Assembly: GCF_029814935.1 (NCBI RefSeq)
Contig: NZ_CP104582.1
Coordinates: 558,001-622,000 of the forward strand
DNA: 64,000 nucleotides
Direction: 5' to 3'
Source: Pseudomonas sp. GD03919
Lineage (GTDB): Bacteria > Pseudomonadota > Gammaproteobacteria > Pseudomonadales > Pseudomonadaceae
This document shows, in pieces, positions 42,428 to 50,870 of this stretch. The notes beneath the pieces were generated by a model. That model was given only the letters and a program-made list of their open reading frames with translations, made no database searches and was not told where the DNA came from. A program made the translations under genes and the position numbers. The stretch's first letter is position 1, and each line of letters begins with the position of its first letter.

Positions 42428-42975
42428 TCTATGCCCCTCTGGTGGCGACTGGTCGATGATCGTGTCATCAAGGCACCCTCTGCGTTGCTCTCGATCCTTG
42501 AGAATTCTGCGGAGCTAGAAATGCACCGCGACAGCGAGGGGCAGCGGTGGACGAGATTTCTCCGTTTCAGTGCTGATTGCCCGATTTGCAGCGGGCGGGT
42601 GCTTCTGATGCCGGGTGTTGAGGCTCTAAGCACTGAAGACGGCCTGGCGCAGATCACATTGCGCGTAACGGATGACCACGCCTGGTTGACGCCGCTGGAA
42701 ATGGCCGAGCTGTATCAGACCAGCAAGCCTATCCAGGCCATCATCGCTGATGGGGGAGCAGGCTGAAGCGGCAGCAGTAAACTCGAAGATTACGACTGCC
42801 GCCGATGGCAAGGACTACCTGCCCCACCTGTAGGCCCTGCCCATGATCATCGCCGTGGGCTATCGCGTACGCTCAGCGTGCGGCAAGCAGTTTCCAGCCG
42901 AACCCTGATTGAGTACCTGCAGAAAAGCTTCGTGATGGACGACGCCCGACGCTGTTACTGCTTCGATGAACTGTT
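42428..42975 (+). pseudogene. RhuM-family gene remnant joined to an unknown fragment
   Basis: Up to about 42620 the frame encodes an unknown segment with a CPIC pair (RFSADCPICSGRV). From about 42630 the family blocks of RhuM appear, but in shifting frames: TLRVTDDHAWLTPLEMAELY with QTSK, then AAAVNSKITTAADGKDY, then MIIAVGYRVRS, then TLIEYLQKSFVMDDARR. At least three stops or frameshifts separate them. RhuM proteins belong to virulence/Fic-related accessory loci. Clearly a dead gene. Confidence 0.75.
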
Positions 42976-42993
42976 CAAGCGCACCCGACCACA

Positions 42994-43024
42994 CAAAAAT
43001 GCCGCCCCCTCACGGGTGCGGCAT
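42994..43024 (-). terminator. Rho-independent terminator of the aldehyde dehydrogenase gene
   Basis: ATGCCGC and GCGGCAT form the outer stem (with further CCC/GGG pairs inside); read leftward it is followed by TTTTT. It lies 20 bp beyond the stop codon at 43045. Confidence 0.85.
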
Positions 43025-43044
43025 TGTTCGTTACAGCGCGCCGA

Positions 43045-44628
43045 TCAGCTCAACGCATCACGGCTATGCACACCGTCGACCAGACGCTGGATACCCAGCG
43101 GGTTGGCGTTCTGCAGCGCCTCCGGCAGTACCTCGTCCGGGTAGTTCTGGTAGCAGACCGGACGCAGGAAGCGGTGGATCGCCAGGGTACCGACCGAAGT
43201 GCCGCGAGCGTCGGAAGTCGCCTGGTACGGGCCGCCATGCACCATGGCGTCGCAGACTTCAACGCCAGTCGGGTAGCCATTGAGCAGCACACGACCGGCT
43301 TTGACTTCCAGCAGCGGCAGCAAGTCGCGGAAGGCGCTCAGGTCTGCACGCTCGGCGATCAGGGTCGCGGTCAGCTGGCCGTGCATGCTCTGCAGGGCAC
43401 GGGTCAGCTCGGCGCTGTCGGCCACTTCGACGACGATGCTGGTCGGGCCGAAGACTTCTTCCTGCAGCAGATGGTCGCCTTCGAGCAGCATGCTCACGTC
43501 AGCCTTGAACAGTTGCGGTTGCGCCTGGTTGCCGGCCTGCTCGTTGCCCGCCAGGTGGCTGACTTTTGCATGGCCTTTGAGCTGCGCCACACCGTTGGCG
43601 TAGCTGCGCAGTGTGCCGGCGTTGAGCATGGTCTGCGCCGGTTGTGCGCCGATGGCGTCGGCCAGGCCGGCGACGAACTCGCTGAATTCAGCGCTGCGAA
43701 TACCGATGATCAGACCAGGATTGGTGCAGAACTGACCGCAACCCAGCACCACGGAATCCGCCAGCTCCTTGGCAACGGTGGCGCCACGCGCTTTCAGGGC
43801 GCCCGGCAGAACGATCACCGGGTTGACGCTGGACATCTCGGCGAATACCGGGATCGGCTGCGGACGGGCAGCGGCCATGTCGCACAGGGCGCGACCACCT
43901 TTCAGCGAACCGGTGAAGCCGACGGCCTGGATGGCCGGGTGCTTGACCAGAATCTCGCCGACGCCGCCACCGAAGATCATGTTGAACACGCCCTTGGGCA
44001 TGCCGGTTTTCTCTGCGGCGCGGATCACTGCGTCAGCCGCGCACTCGGCAGTGGCCATGTGGCCGCTGTGCGCCTTGAACACCACCGGGCAACCGGCAGC
44101 CAGCGCAGAGGCGGTATCGCCACCCGCGGTGGAGAAGGCCAGCGGGAAGTTGCTGGCACCGAACACGGCAACCGGGCCAACACCGATCTGGTACTGACGC
44201 AGATCCGGACGCGGTAGCGGCTGGCGATCCGGCAGGGCGCGGTCGATGCGCGCACCGTAGAAGTCACCACGACGCAGCACCTTGGCGAACAGACGCATCT
44301 GGCCACTTGTACGACCACGCTCGCCCTGGATGCGGGCAGCCGGCAGTGCGGTTTCGCGGCAGACCAGGGCGACGAAGTCATCACCGAGGGCGTCGATTTC
44401 GTCGGCGATGGCCTCGAGGAACTCGGCACGACGCACAGCCGACAGATTGCGGTAGGTCGGGTAAGCGGCGGCAGCAGCCTGGGCGGCCGCGTCGACTTCT
44501 TCCGGTGTGGCCTGGATAAAGGTGTACGGCAGCGCTTCACCGCTGCTGGCGTCGAGGCTCTTGTGCTCCACGGTGCCGGCGGCGCGGCGCTCACCGCCAA
44601 TGTAATTGTGGCCAGTCAGACTCAGCAT
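43045..44628 (-). CDS. Alpha-ketoglutaric semialdehyde (2,5-dioxopentanoate) dehydrogenase
   Basis: A 527-residue ALDH. N-terminal LTGHNYIGGERRAAG, the NADP-binding GPVAVFGASNFPLAFSTAGG, GFTGSLKGGRALCD, the catalytic Glu in FAEMSSVNPV and the catalytic Cys in GCGQFCTNPG are all in place. This combination and the 520-530 residue length mark the KGSADH branch, the last step of D-glucarate, galactarate, arabinose or hydroxyproline degradation to 2-oxoglutarate. No other pathway gene is close by. A GATAAGT/ACTTATC operator lies 107 bp upstream. Confidence 0.88.
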   Translation of the reverse strand: MLSLTGHNYIGGERRAAGTVEHKSLDASSGEALPYTFIQATPEEVDAAAQAAAAAYPTYRNLSAVRRAEFLEAIADEIDALGDDFVALVCRETALPAARIQGERGRTSGQMRLFAKVLRRGDFYGARIDRALPDRQPLPRPDLRQYQIGVGPVAVFGASNFPLAFSTAGGDTASALAAGCPVVFKAHSGHMATAECAADAVIRAAEKTGMPKGVFNMIFGGGVGEILVKHPAIQAVGFTGSLKGGRALCDMAAARPQPIPVFAEMSSVNPVIVLPGALKARGATVAKELADSVVLGCGQFCTNPGLIIGIRSAEFSEFVAGLADAIGAQPAQTMLNAGTLRSYANGVAQLKGHAKVSHLAGNEQAGNQAQPQLFKADVSMLLEGDHLLQEEVFGPTSIVVEVADSAELTRALQSMHGQLTATLIAERADLSAFRDLLPLLEVKAGRVLLNGYPTGVEVCDAMVHGGPYQATSDARGTSVGTLAIHRFLRPVCYQNYPDEVLPEALQNANPLGIQRLVDGVHSRDALS

Positions 44629-44734
44629 GGCGTTCTCCTGTCAGTGCATGGCGAACGAGGCGCCACCGGGACATTGAATGAGACCCGGCTGCGACGCCGG
44701 GATCCACAACCGCCTGTGCAGTTGTAGGACGTAT

Positions 44735-44752
44735 GATAAGTGACAACTTATC
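44735..44752. promoter_or_regulatory. Perfect inverted repeat upstream of the ALDH gene
   Basis: GATAAGT-GACA-ACTTATC: two 7-bp arms around a 4-bp spacer, 107 bp upstream of the ALDH start. The GT/AC core spacing resembles operators of FadR-type GntR regulators. Otherwise the 463-bp gap 44629-45091 holds no gene; a GCCCGTC/GACGGGC hairpin lies near 44972-44990. Confidence 0.5.
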
Positions 44753-45091
44753 CTTTTGTCCTCCCATACGAACGCAGAAGCCGGGCTTAAGTTGAAAATC
44801 TTTTTCGGAATTCGCGACGGGCCGTTAGAACAGGTGAGCGCATTCATCACGCAGAAGAGCGGCTGGCGCAGCAGACGACGGAGCTGGCCAGCAGGGCGCT
44901 GGCTCTGTGCTTGAATCTGCTCAGTCTGCAGATCAGGTATGAATAGGGATCACTCAGTCAATCGACTACAGCGCCCGTCGCCAGGTGACGGGCATGGCCG
45001 GCGGACCACCAGGAGTGGCAATACGCACTGCGCCATGATCAAACGGGGCCTTGCGCCGCCGGCTCAGGCGCAAAGCCATGCCCAGCCGCCG

Positions 45092-46462
45092 TCAGCGGCT
45101 GAGCATAAAGGTTTCGAACTCGAGATCGTCCAGCGCCTCATTGAGACGATACAACCCCAGGAGCACGCACAGTAGCAACGACAGGGTGAATCCATAGCCG
45201 AAGAAAGTCGGGCCAAGCATCTGGCTGAACAAGGTCAGCGCACCGTTTGCCAGGACGAAGAGAACGCAGAGCTCGAGGACGATGGCACGCTTGTCCAGAT
45301 AGAAAAAAACGTTGAGCAAGGCCATGAACACCACCTGAATGCTCACGCCGATCACGTCGATGTAGAACAGCGGCAGGTAGTAGTGCGAGATACCCAGCCA
45401 GGACAACAACTGCGGCGCGAGCAGAAACAGCAGAACCAGGGTCAGCCCCTGAACCTTGCAGATTTCCATCAGGCCCTGACGAATCGCCAGAATCATCTGC
45501 TCCTTGAGCCAGCCGATGTGCTGCAGGGTTTCCCCGCCGCGAATCGCGTCATAGACCCGCTCGTACCACTCGGCGAAGTCGGTTTCGATACGCACCAGGA
45601 ACACCGCCATGCCGGGGATGATCGACAGGTAGGCGAGGAAGATAGGCAGGTCGTAGAGGATCGAAGCCCGCAAAGGGCCGATCACGGCTTCGGAAGTCGA
45701 AGGGTTGAACCAGAAAATGAACTTGTCGATCCAGATGCCCAGGTTGTAGCACAGCCCTGTCAGCAACAGACTGCCGAATACCTGGCGACGCTTGAGAAAA
45801 TCGAACGCGACCAGGCGCTCGGCCGGGTACTCGCGAAGGATGTCGAAGAGGAAGATGAACAGCAGGCTGGAGTGACCGATCAGCAGGCCCAACAGCAGGC
45901 CGTCGATATTGAGAAAGCGCAGCAGATAGGCCGAGGCGACCATCAGCGAGTAGCCGAGAAACATCACCCCGAGGATGCGGTTGTAGGCCTTCATCCCGGA
46001 CAGGAAGATGATCACCAGCCACAGGTTGCACAGCACGACGAAGTTGGCCATCACCAGCAGGCGATAGGAAAACGACTGATCGAACAGCAAGCCCAGCACA
46101 CAGATCGCCAGCAGCCCCGAGACAACCGTCACCAGCAGCAGTATGCCCACCAGGTTGGGCAGGATCAGGTCCAGGCGCCGTTCGAACAGCCGATCGGAAA
46201 CGAAGCGGGTAAAGAACAGCTGCAGCCCGCCGGTGAGGATCAGCGACGTGGCCATCAGGTACGTCACTGTGACCAGAAACTGGCCAATCAGCGTTTCCGG
46301 CAGCACCGCCCCCAGGCTCAGCACGCCGATGAGCATCACGCTGATGATCGACAATACCCACGGGCCGGAACTGATCAGGCCGGCATACAGGTAGGCGCGC
46401 ATCGTCGAGGTGTAGGAGTCCTTGGACAGGATCTTCCTCAGTTCAAAGCCTATACCCGCCAT
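45092..46462 (-). CDS. pelG: Pel exopolysaccharide inner membrane flippase-like protein
   Basis: A 456-residue polytopic protein from ATG 46462 (MAGIGFELRKILSKDSY), the usual PelG length, with about twelve hydrophobic helices. It belongs to the MOP superfamily and is thought to move the growing Pel chain across the inner membrane with PelD, PelE and PelF. Its start overlaps the pelF stop by one base; a longer frame upstream would run through pelF and was rejected. Last gene of the operon. Confidence 0.93.
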   Translation of the reverse strand: MAGIGFELRKILSKDSYTSTMRAYLYAGLISSGPWVLSIISVMLIGVLSLGAVLPETLIGQFLVTVTYLMATSLILTGGLQLFFTRFVSDRLFERRLDLILPNLVGILLLVTVVSGLLAICVLGLLFDQSFSYRLLVMANFVVLCNLWLVIIFLSGMKAYNRILGVMFLGYSLMVASAYLLRFLNIDGLLLGLLIGHSSLLFIFLFDILREYPAERLVAFDFLKRRQVFGSLLLTGLCYNLGIWIDKFIFWFNPSTSEAVIGPLRASILYDLPIFLAYLSIIPGMAVFLVRIETDFAEWYERVYDAIRGGETLQHIGWLKEQMILAIRQGLMEICKVQGLTLVLLFLLAPQLLSWLGISHYYLPLFYIDVIGVSIQVVFMALLNVFFYLDKRAIVLELCVLFVLANGALTLFSQMLGPTFFGYGFTLSLLLCVLLGLYRLNEALDDLEFETFMLSR

Positions 46463-47988
46463 TACGCGCTCTCCGTGCCTTCGCGATACAACTCGCGATA
46501 GCGCGCGAGCATCAGTTCTTCGGTGTAGTAACGTCGCACGCGCTCCAGGCCGACGGCCTGGGCCGCCTTCCAGCGCTCGGGATTGCGTAACAGCGAGAGG
46601 ATGGCGCGCGAGGTGGCCTGCGGGTCGGCGATGGCCACTACCTCCCCCGCCGAGCCGAGCTGGCGATCTTCCTCCGTGGAGCCTTCGACCAGCTCGCGAC
46701 ACGAGCCGACATCACTGGTCACCACCGGCGTGCCGGCGGCCCAGGCCTCGAGCACCACCAGCGGCTGCGCCTCGCTGATCGACGTCAGCACCATCACGCC
46801 CAGCTGCGGTACGACTTCGCGCACCTGGCGGAAACCGAGAAAACGCACCTTGTCCTGCAGTCCCAGACTGGCCACCAGGCTGTGGCACTCGGCCGCGTAA
46901 TCCGGATCTTCTTCTTCCGGCCCCACGATCCAGCCCTCGGCTTCGGGTATGACGCTGACCACACCACGGATGGCGCGGATGAAGGTTTTGACGTCCTTGA
47001 TCGGTACCACCCGCCCAACCAGGCCGGCCACCGGTGGCACGCCTTCTGGCCGGCTGAGCAGCGCCTGATCCCAACTGGCCAGATCGATACCATTGGGGAT
47101 CACCCGCGTGCGCTTCTCGGGAGCGCCGTCGAGCACCTGACGCCGCCTGTTGCCCTCGTACAGCGCGATGATGGAGTGTGCGGATCGGTAGGTGATCAAC
47201 CCAATACGCTCGAAGAAGCGGATCCACAATCTGCGGATGTAGCTGACCTCCGCATCGAGGCCGGTGCTCAGGCGCTCGTCGGGGCTTTCGGCGATCCAGC
47301 CCGCCTGCGCCAGATCGATCTTGCGTTCCTTGGTATAGATGCCGTGCTCGCTGAGCAGGTAGTAGCAGTCCCAACGGCGCTGCAGGACGCTGCCCAACAT
47401 GCCCGCGTAACCGGTGGAAATCGAGTGCAGCATGCGCGCGCGCGGCAGCGTTCTGGAGACCTCCGCGAGCATGAACAGCGGCGCTTGCATGGAACGCAGC
47501 GTCCAGAAGTAATTGACGAACGACGGATCGGCGCAATGCTGGGTATAGCCGTCGACGATGGCATCCCAGCTGGCACGACTTTGCAGGAAGGCCTCACGGT
47601 CGATGCGCCCGGCAGCCAGGGTGTCGACGAAGGCATCGCCCTGCTCAGCGCTGGGCTCCTCCGGGTTGTGCAGGAAACGGTGCACATCCAGCATCAGCTC
47701 GGCCAGCTCCGCGCTCGCACGGGTACTGGTGGTGGGAATCGAACTCCAGGAGTCTTCGAGGAAATGCTCCTGAATGTGCACCACGTTGTCCGGGATGGCG
47801 TAGTGGCGCTTGCCGTAGGCCTCCTTCTGACCGCCGATGAACAGCACCGAGAAAGTCAGCTCAGGCAGCCCCAGGATCAGCTGGTTGATCCAGCTCGACA
47901 CGCCCCCGCGCACATAGGGCCAGGTACCCTCGAGCAACAGGCAGACATCGACGCTCTGCACGTTGGGAACAGCGGATTTCTCACTCAT
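46462..47988 (-). CDS. pelF: Pel polysaccharide glycosyltransferase (GT4)
   Basis: A 508-residue cytosolic GT-B glycosyltransferase: VCLLLEGTWPYVRGGVSSW at the N-terminus, VIPNGIDLASW and the donor-binding GLVGRVVPIKDVKTFIRA in the second domain, EX7E-like LTSISEAQPLVVLEAWAAGTP near the C-terminus. PelF polymerises UDP-N-acetylhexosamines into Pel. The 4-bp overlap with pelE indicates coupled translation. Confidence 0.94.
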   Translation of the reverse strand: MSEKSAVPNVQSVDVCLLLEGTWPYVRGGVSSWINQLILGLPELTFSVLFIGGQKEAYGKRHYAIPDNVVHIQEHFLEDSWSSIPTTSTRASAELAELMLDVHRFLHNPEEPSAEQGDAFVDTLAAGRIDREAFLQSRASWDAIVDGYTQHCADPSFVNYFWTLRSMQAPLFMLAEVSRTLPRARMLHSISTGYAGMLGSVLQRRWDCYYLLSEHGIYTKERKIDLAQAGWIAESPDERLSTGLDAEVSYIRRLWIRFFERIGLITYRSAHSIIALYEGNRRRQVLDGAPEKRTRVIPNGIDLASWDQALLSRPEGVPPVAGLVGRVVPIKDVKTFIRAIRGVVSVIPEAEGWIVGPEEEDPDYAAECHSLVASLGLQDKVRFLGFRQVREVVPQLGVMVLTSISEAQPLVVLEAWAAGTPVVTSDVGSCRELVEGSTEEDRQLGSAGEVVAIADPQATSRAILSLLRNPERWKAAQAVGLERVRRYYTEELMLARYRELYREGTESA

Positions 47989-48974
47989 AACCAGTATCTT
48001 GCCAAGGCCGCGAAGGGGGGACGTTGCAACAGCTCGGCCGGCATCGTCGCCAGCATGTCTGGAATTTCCTCATAGCGTTGCCGCAAAAACGCGATCTCGG
48101 CCCGATACGGCGCCAACTGCACCGCATCCATCCCGGCCTGCGCCGACTGCTCGAACTGCGCCAACGCCTCATCGAGATTGCCCTGCTCCATGGCGATGCG
48201 CCCGGCCAGCAAGTGCAGCTCGCCACCCGAGTTGCCTTGCAGCGCCGCCATCACATGGCTCCAGGCCTGCTGCAGCACGTGCTCCAGAACACTACCCTGA
48301 GCCAGGCCGACATAGGCGAGTTCCCAGTACCAACGCGCCAGTTGCCCATGCAGGGCGAACTTGCGATCCGTGCTGGCGCTCTCCATATCTGCCAGAGCGC
48401 GTTCGATACGCTGGTTGATTCGGCTTTCACGCTGATCGAGCATCGAGTAGGCCAGCAAACGCACATCGTCAGATGGATCGCGCAGCGCCAGCTTGAGAAT
48501 CGGGATGGCCTCCTTGCTGCGCATGCGTCGTGTGGCGAAGATCGCCGTCAGACGCTGGTCGGGATCACGCGCATGACGCAACACGTCCTGAAGGCCGCCA
48601 TCGCTGAACATCAACTCCTGCTTGCGCTCGCGCGGCCGGAAAGGCAGCTCGGGAACGGCGGTCGCCTCCCAGGACTGCACCTTGCGCTTGCGCGGCAAGT
48701 AGAGGGCCGGAAACAACGCCAGCGCTACGCCGATCATGCCGATCAATGGGATGAAGAACGAGACGCTGAAAATGAACAGCAGGCTCCAAGGCAAGGGGTA
48801 GCGATAGCGGCGCGGCAGCAGCAGCCAGATCCCGGCAGCCAGCATCGCGCTACCCAGGCCATGCGCGGAGGCATAGAGCAACGCGGCCTGATGAATCGGG
48901 AGATCGCTGACCGCACTGGCCCAACTCCCGACCTCAAGCAGCGCAGCGCCGCTAAACAGCCACTTGCTGATCAT
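47985..48974 (-). CDS. pelE: Pel biosynthesis membrane protein with TPR-like domain
   Basis: A 329-residue protein with two N-terminal membrane segments (residues 30-55 and 60-90) and a helical C-terminal half carrying TPR-like repeats (ALADMESASTDRKFALHGQL, LHLLAGRIAMEQGNLDEAL). PelE joins PelD and PelG in the inner membrane synthase complex. It overlaps pelD by 23 bp and pelF by 4 bp. Confidence 0.88.
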   Translation of the reverse strand: MISKWLFSGAALLEVGSWASAVSDLPIHQAALLYASAHGLGSAMLAAGIWLLLPRRYRYPLPWSLLFIFSVSFFIPLIGMIGVALALFPALYLPRKRKVQSWEATAVPELPFRPRERKQELMFSDGGLQDVLRHARDPDQRLTAIFATRRMRSKEAIPILKLALRDPSDDVRLLAYSMLDQRESRINQRIERALADMESASTDRKFALHGQLARWYWELAYVGLAQGSVLEHVLQQAWSHVMAALQGNSGGELHLLAGRIAMEQGNLDEALAQFEQSAQAGMDAVQLAPYRAEIAFLRQRYEEIPDMLATMPAELLQRPPFAALARYWL

Positions 48975-50325
48975 TCAATGCGCACTCGTTGAAGAGGAAG
49001 TGTTTCAAGGCATCCCGCTCATCACCGCCCTCGAACAGGAACTGGTGCGTCTGTATACCGAGCGAATCGAAATCTCGGCCCTGGCCAAAGCGTTCTGCGA
49101 AAAGCTGCCGGATACGCACCAGGTACCCCTGCGCGCCCTCACCCGAGGTCAGCGGCAGCAGTACCAGCACGAGGCGACTGCCGCGACCGTTGATGACCTT
49201 GAGCTGGACATCAAGACCGCGCTGGCTGCCTTCCAGCAGACGCTGAACCTCTTCTCCATTTTCCTCGGAGAGTTCGAACGCATACAGGCTGGCCGGCAGG
49301 TCGTGGTCACGCGCATCGGACAGCGAGCGCTTGAGCAATTGCGAGTAGTGCTGGGCATCGGCATCTGGCAGTTGCAGAGCCTGCGCATCGCTCATCAACA
49401 GATCGGCAATGTGCCCGGCGAGAATCGCCAGCAGGCTGAAACTGCGTTCGTGGAACATGAAGAACGGCATCTGCTGAATCGCCAGCACGGCCAGAATGCG
49501 GTCTTCGGTATCGATCAGCGGCACACAGACCTGCAACGCGGAATGCCGGGCGCCTTCGCCACGATCCAGCACCTCGGAGCGCACACTGACCAACTCACCG
49601 CGCTGCAGGCACTGGCGTAACAGCACATCGTTGTCGTTCAGCTCGCCCATTTCTCCCAGCGTGGCCAAAGGTCGAGGGTCGACTTGAGTTTTGTCCGTGA
49701 CCCGATAGAGCCCCGCCACTCGCAACGAGCCGTATTGGGCAAGCAGGGAAATGACCGTATCGGCCAGGGTCTTCAGGGCGTCGCGATCACCAGGCAAGGC
49801 ACGCAGCTGTTCGCGCAGGCTCAGGAGTGAGCTGCGCAGACTCTGGTCGTTGCCCGCTACGCGTTGCTCCAGGCGATCATGCGAGATACGCAGGATATGG
49901 TGGGAACGGGTGAATTCATCGAGCCGCAGCTGGCGATACTCGTTGGCCAGACTGAGCCGCTCGAGGCGGCGCTCCCAGATGTCGCGGAACTCACCGACCA
50001 GCATGCTGCAGAGCAACATGCCGACGATGAAGGACGCCGGGATGTCCAGATAGAGCTCCCACCCCGACAGACGAAACACGAACAGCGCAGCAATCAGCAA
50101 TGCGGCGCTGAACAGCCCCTGCAGGAATCCGTAACGAACGCCGAGCAGGATCGGTACGAGAATCATCCAGGGGAACGACGCCACCACGAGCAGGGGGTCG
50201 TCCGGCGATAGCCAGTAGCCGAAACCTAGGGCGAGGAGGCTCAGCAGACAGGTTTCCCACCAGGAAACACGGCCACTGGCCCTCGGCGCAAGAATGAAAT
50301 CCTTGTGGGCAGACTGCATCGTCAT
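48952..50325 (-). CDS. pelD: Pel c-di-GMP receptor
   Basis: A 457-residue inner membrane protein: four N-terminal helices, a helical linker, a GAF domain (LYRVTDKTQVDPRPLATLG, VCVPLIDTEDRILAVLAIQ) and a degenerate GGDEF domain. The allosteric RxxD motif that binds c-di-GMP is present (SQRGLDVQLKV), and the partner Arg follows in YLVRIRQLF. It therefore switches on Pel synthesis when c-di-GMP rises. Length fits PelD; it shares one base with pelC. Confidence 0.93.
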   Translation of the reverse strand: MTMQSAHKDFILAPRASGRVSWWETCLLSLLALGFGYWLSPDDPLLVVASFPWMILVPILLGVRYGFLQGLFSAALLIAALFVFRLSGWELYLDIPASFIVGMLLCSMLVGEFRDIWERRLERLSLANEYRQLRLDEFTRSHHILRISHDRLEQRVAGNDQSLRSSLLSLREQLRALPGDRDALKTLADTVISLLAQYGSLRVAGLYRVTDKTQVDPRPLATLGEMGELNDNDVLLRQCLQRGELVSVRSEVLDRGEGARHSALQVCVPLIDTEDRILAVLAIQQMPFFMFHERSFSLLAILAGHIADLLMSDAQALQLPDADAQHYSQLLKRSLSDARDHDLPASLYAFELSEENGEEVQRLLEGSQRGLDVQLKVINGRGSRLVLVLLPLTSGEGAQGYLVRIRQLFAERFGQGRDFDSLGIQTHQFLFEGGDERDALKHFLFNECALNDQQVAV

Positions 50326-50843
50326 TACTCGAAGTCGAGGTTACCGACCAGCTCACGCAGCACCTTCTGCGCCGCCCCCGCCAGACTCTCGCGCGACCAA
50401 CCCGCACGGGCGCCACTCGAGCTCCAGACCACGCGCCCGGTAGCCGGCTCCAGCACCTGCAGGCTGACGCCCACGGCGGGTTCGCCATCGAGGCCATTCT
50501 TGTACTGCCACTCCTCGACGCTGCCGGTGATCACGTAAGCCAGACGCTGTTGGCGCGCCCAGTCGAGCGCCTGGATCTGGCGCTCACGGTCGTCCTGCAG
50601 CAGCAGGTCCTGCCGCGGCGCCTGGGGATACATGAGCGGACGCACGCCCTCTTCCGCCAGAATGCTGATCAGGATCTGCTCGGCGCGCTCACCGGCCTGC
50701 GGAGTCTGGGCGTAGTTGACCAGCGGCGCCACGCCCCAGGAGGCGTTGCGCGGCAGCGTCTGGCCACTTTCGCGGGTGAAGCTCGAGCACCCGGTCGCGA
50801 GTGCTGCAATGACCACCAGGGTCAGGCAACGGATGATTTGCAT
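50325..50843 (-). CDS. pelC: Pel export outer membrane lipoprotein
   Basis: A 172-residue lipoprotein with a signal peptide and lipobox ATGC (LVVIAALATGCSSF). The mature domain has the VAPLVNYAQTPQAGERAEQI and DDRERQIQALDWARQQ segments of PelC. It forms a dodecameric ring that guides Pel to PelB at the outer membrane. Its stop codon touches pelD. Confidence 0.92.
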   Translation of the reverse strand: MQIIRCLTLVVIAALATGCSSFTRESGQTLPRNASWGVAPLVNYAQTPQAGERAEQILISILAEEGVRPLMYPQAPRQDLLLQDDRERQIQALDWARQQRLAYVITGSVEEWQYKNGLDGEPAVGVSLQVLEPATGRVVWSSSGARAGWSRESLAGAAQKVLRELVGNLDFE

Positions 50844-50870
50844 CGTTATTCCTCCTTTGAGAATCCTTGC

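Noticed and set aside
43024..44217. 397-codon plus-strand frame antisense to the aldehyde dehydrogenase
   Set aside because: Shadow; the ALDH frame has all catalytic motifs.
45383..46501. 372-codon open frame antisense to pelG
   Set aside because: Composition dominated by Gln, His and Asp, typical of antisense reading of a membrane-protein gene.
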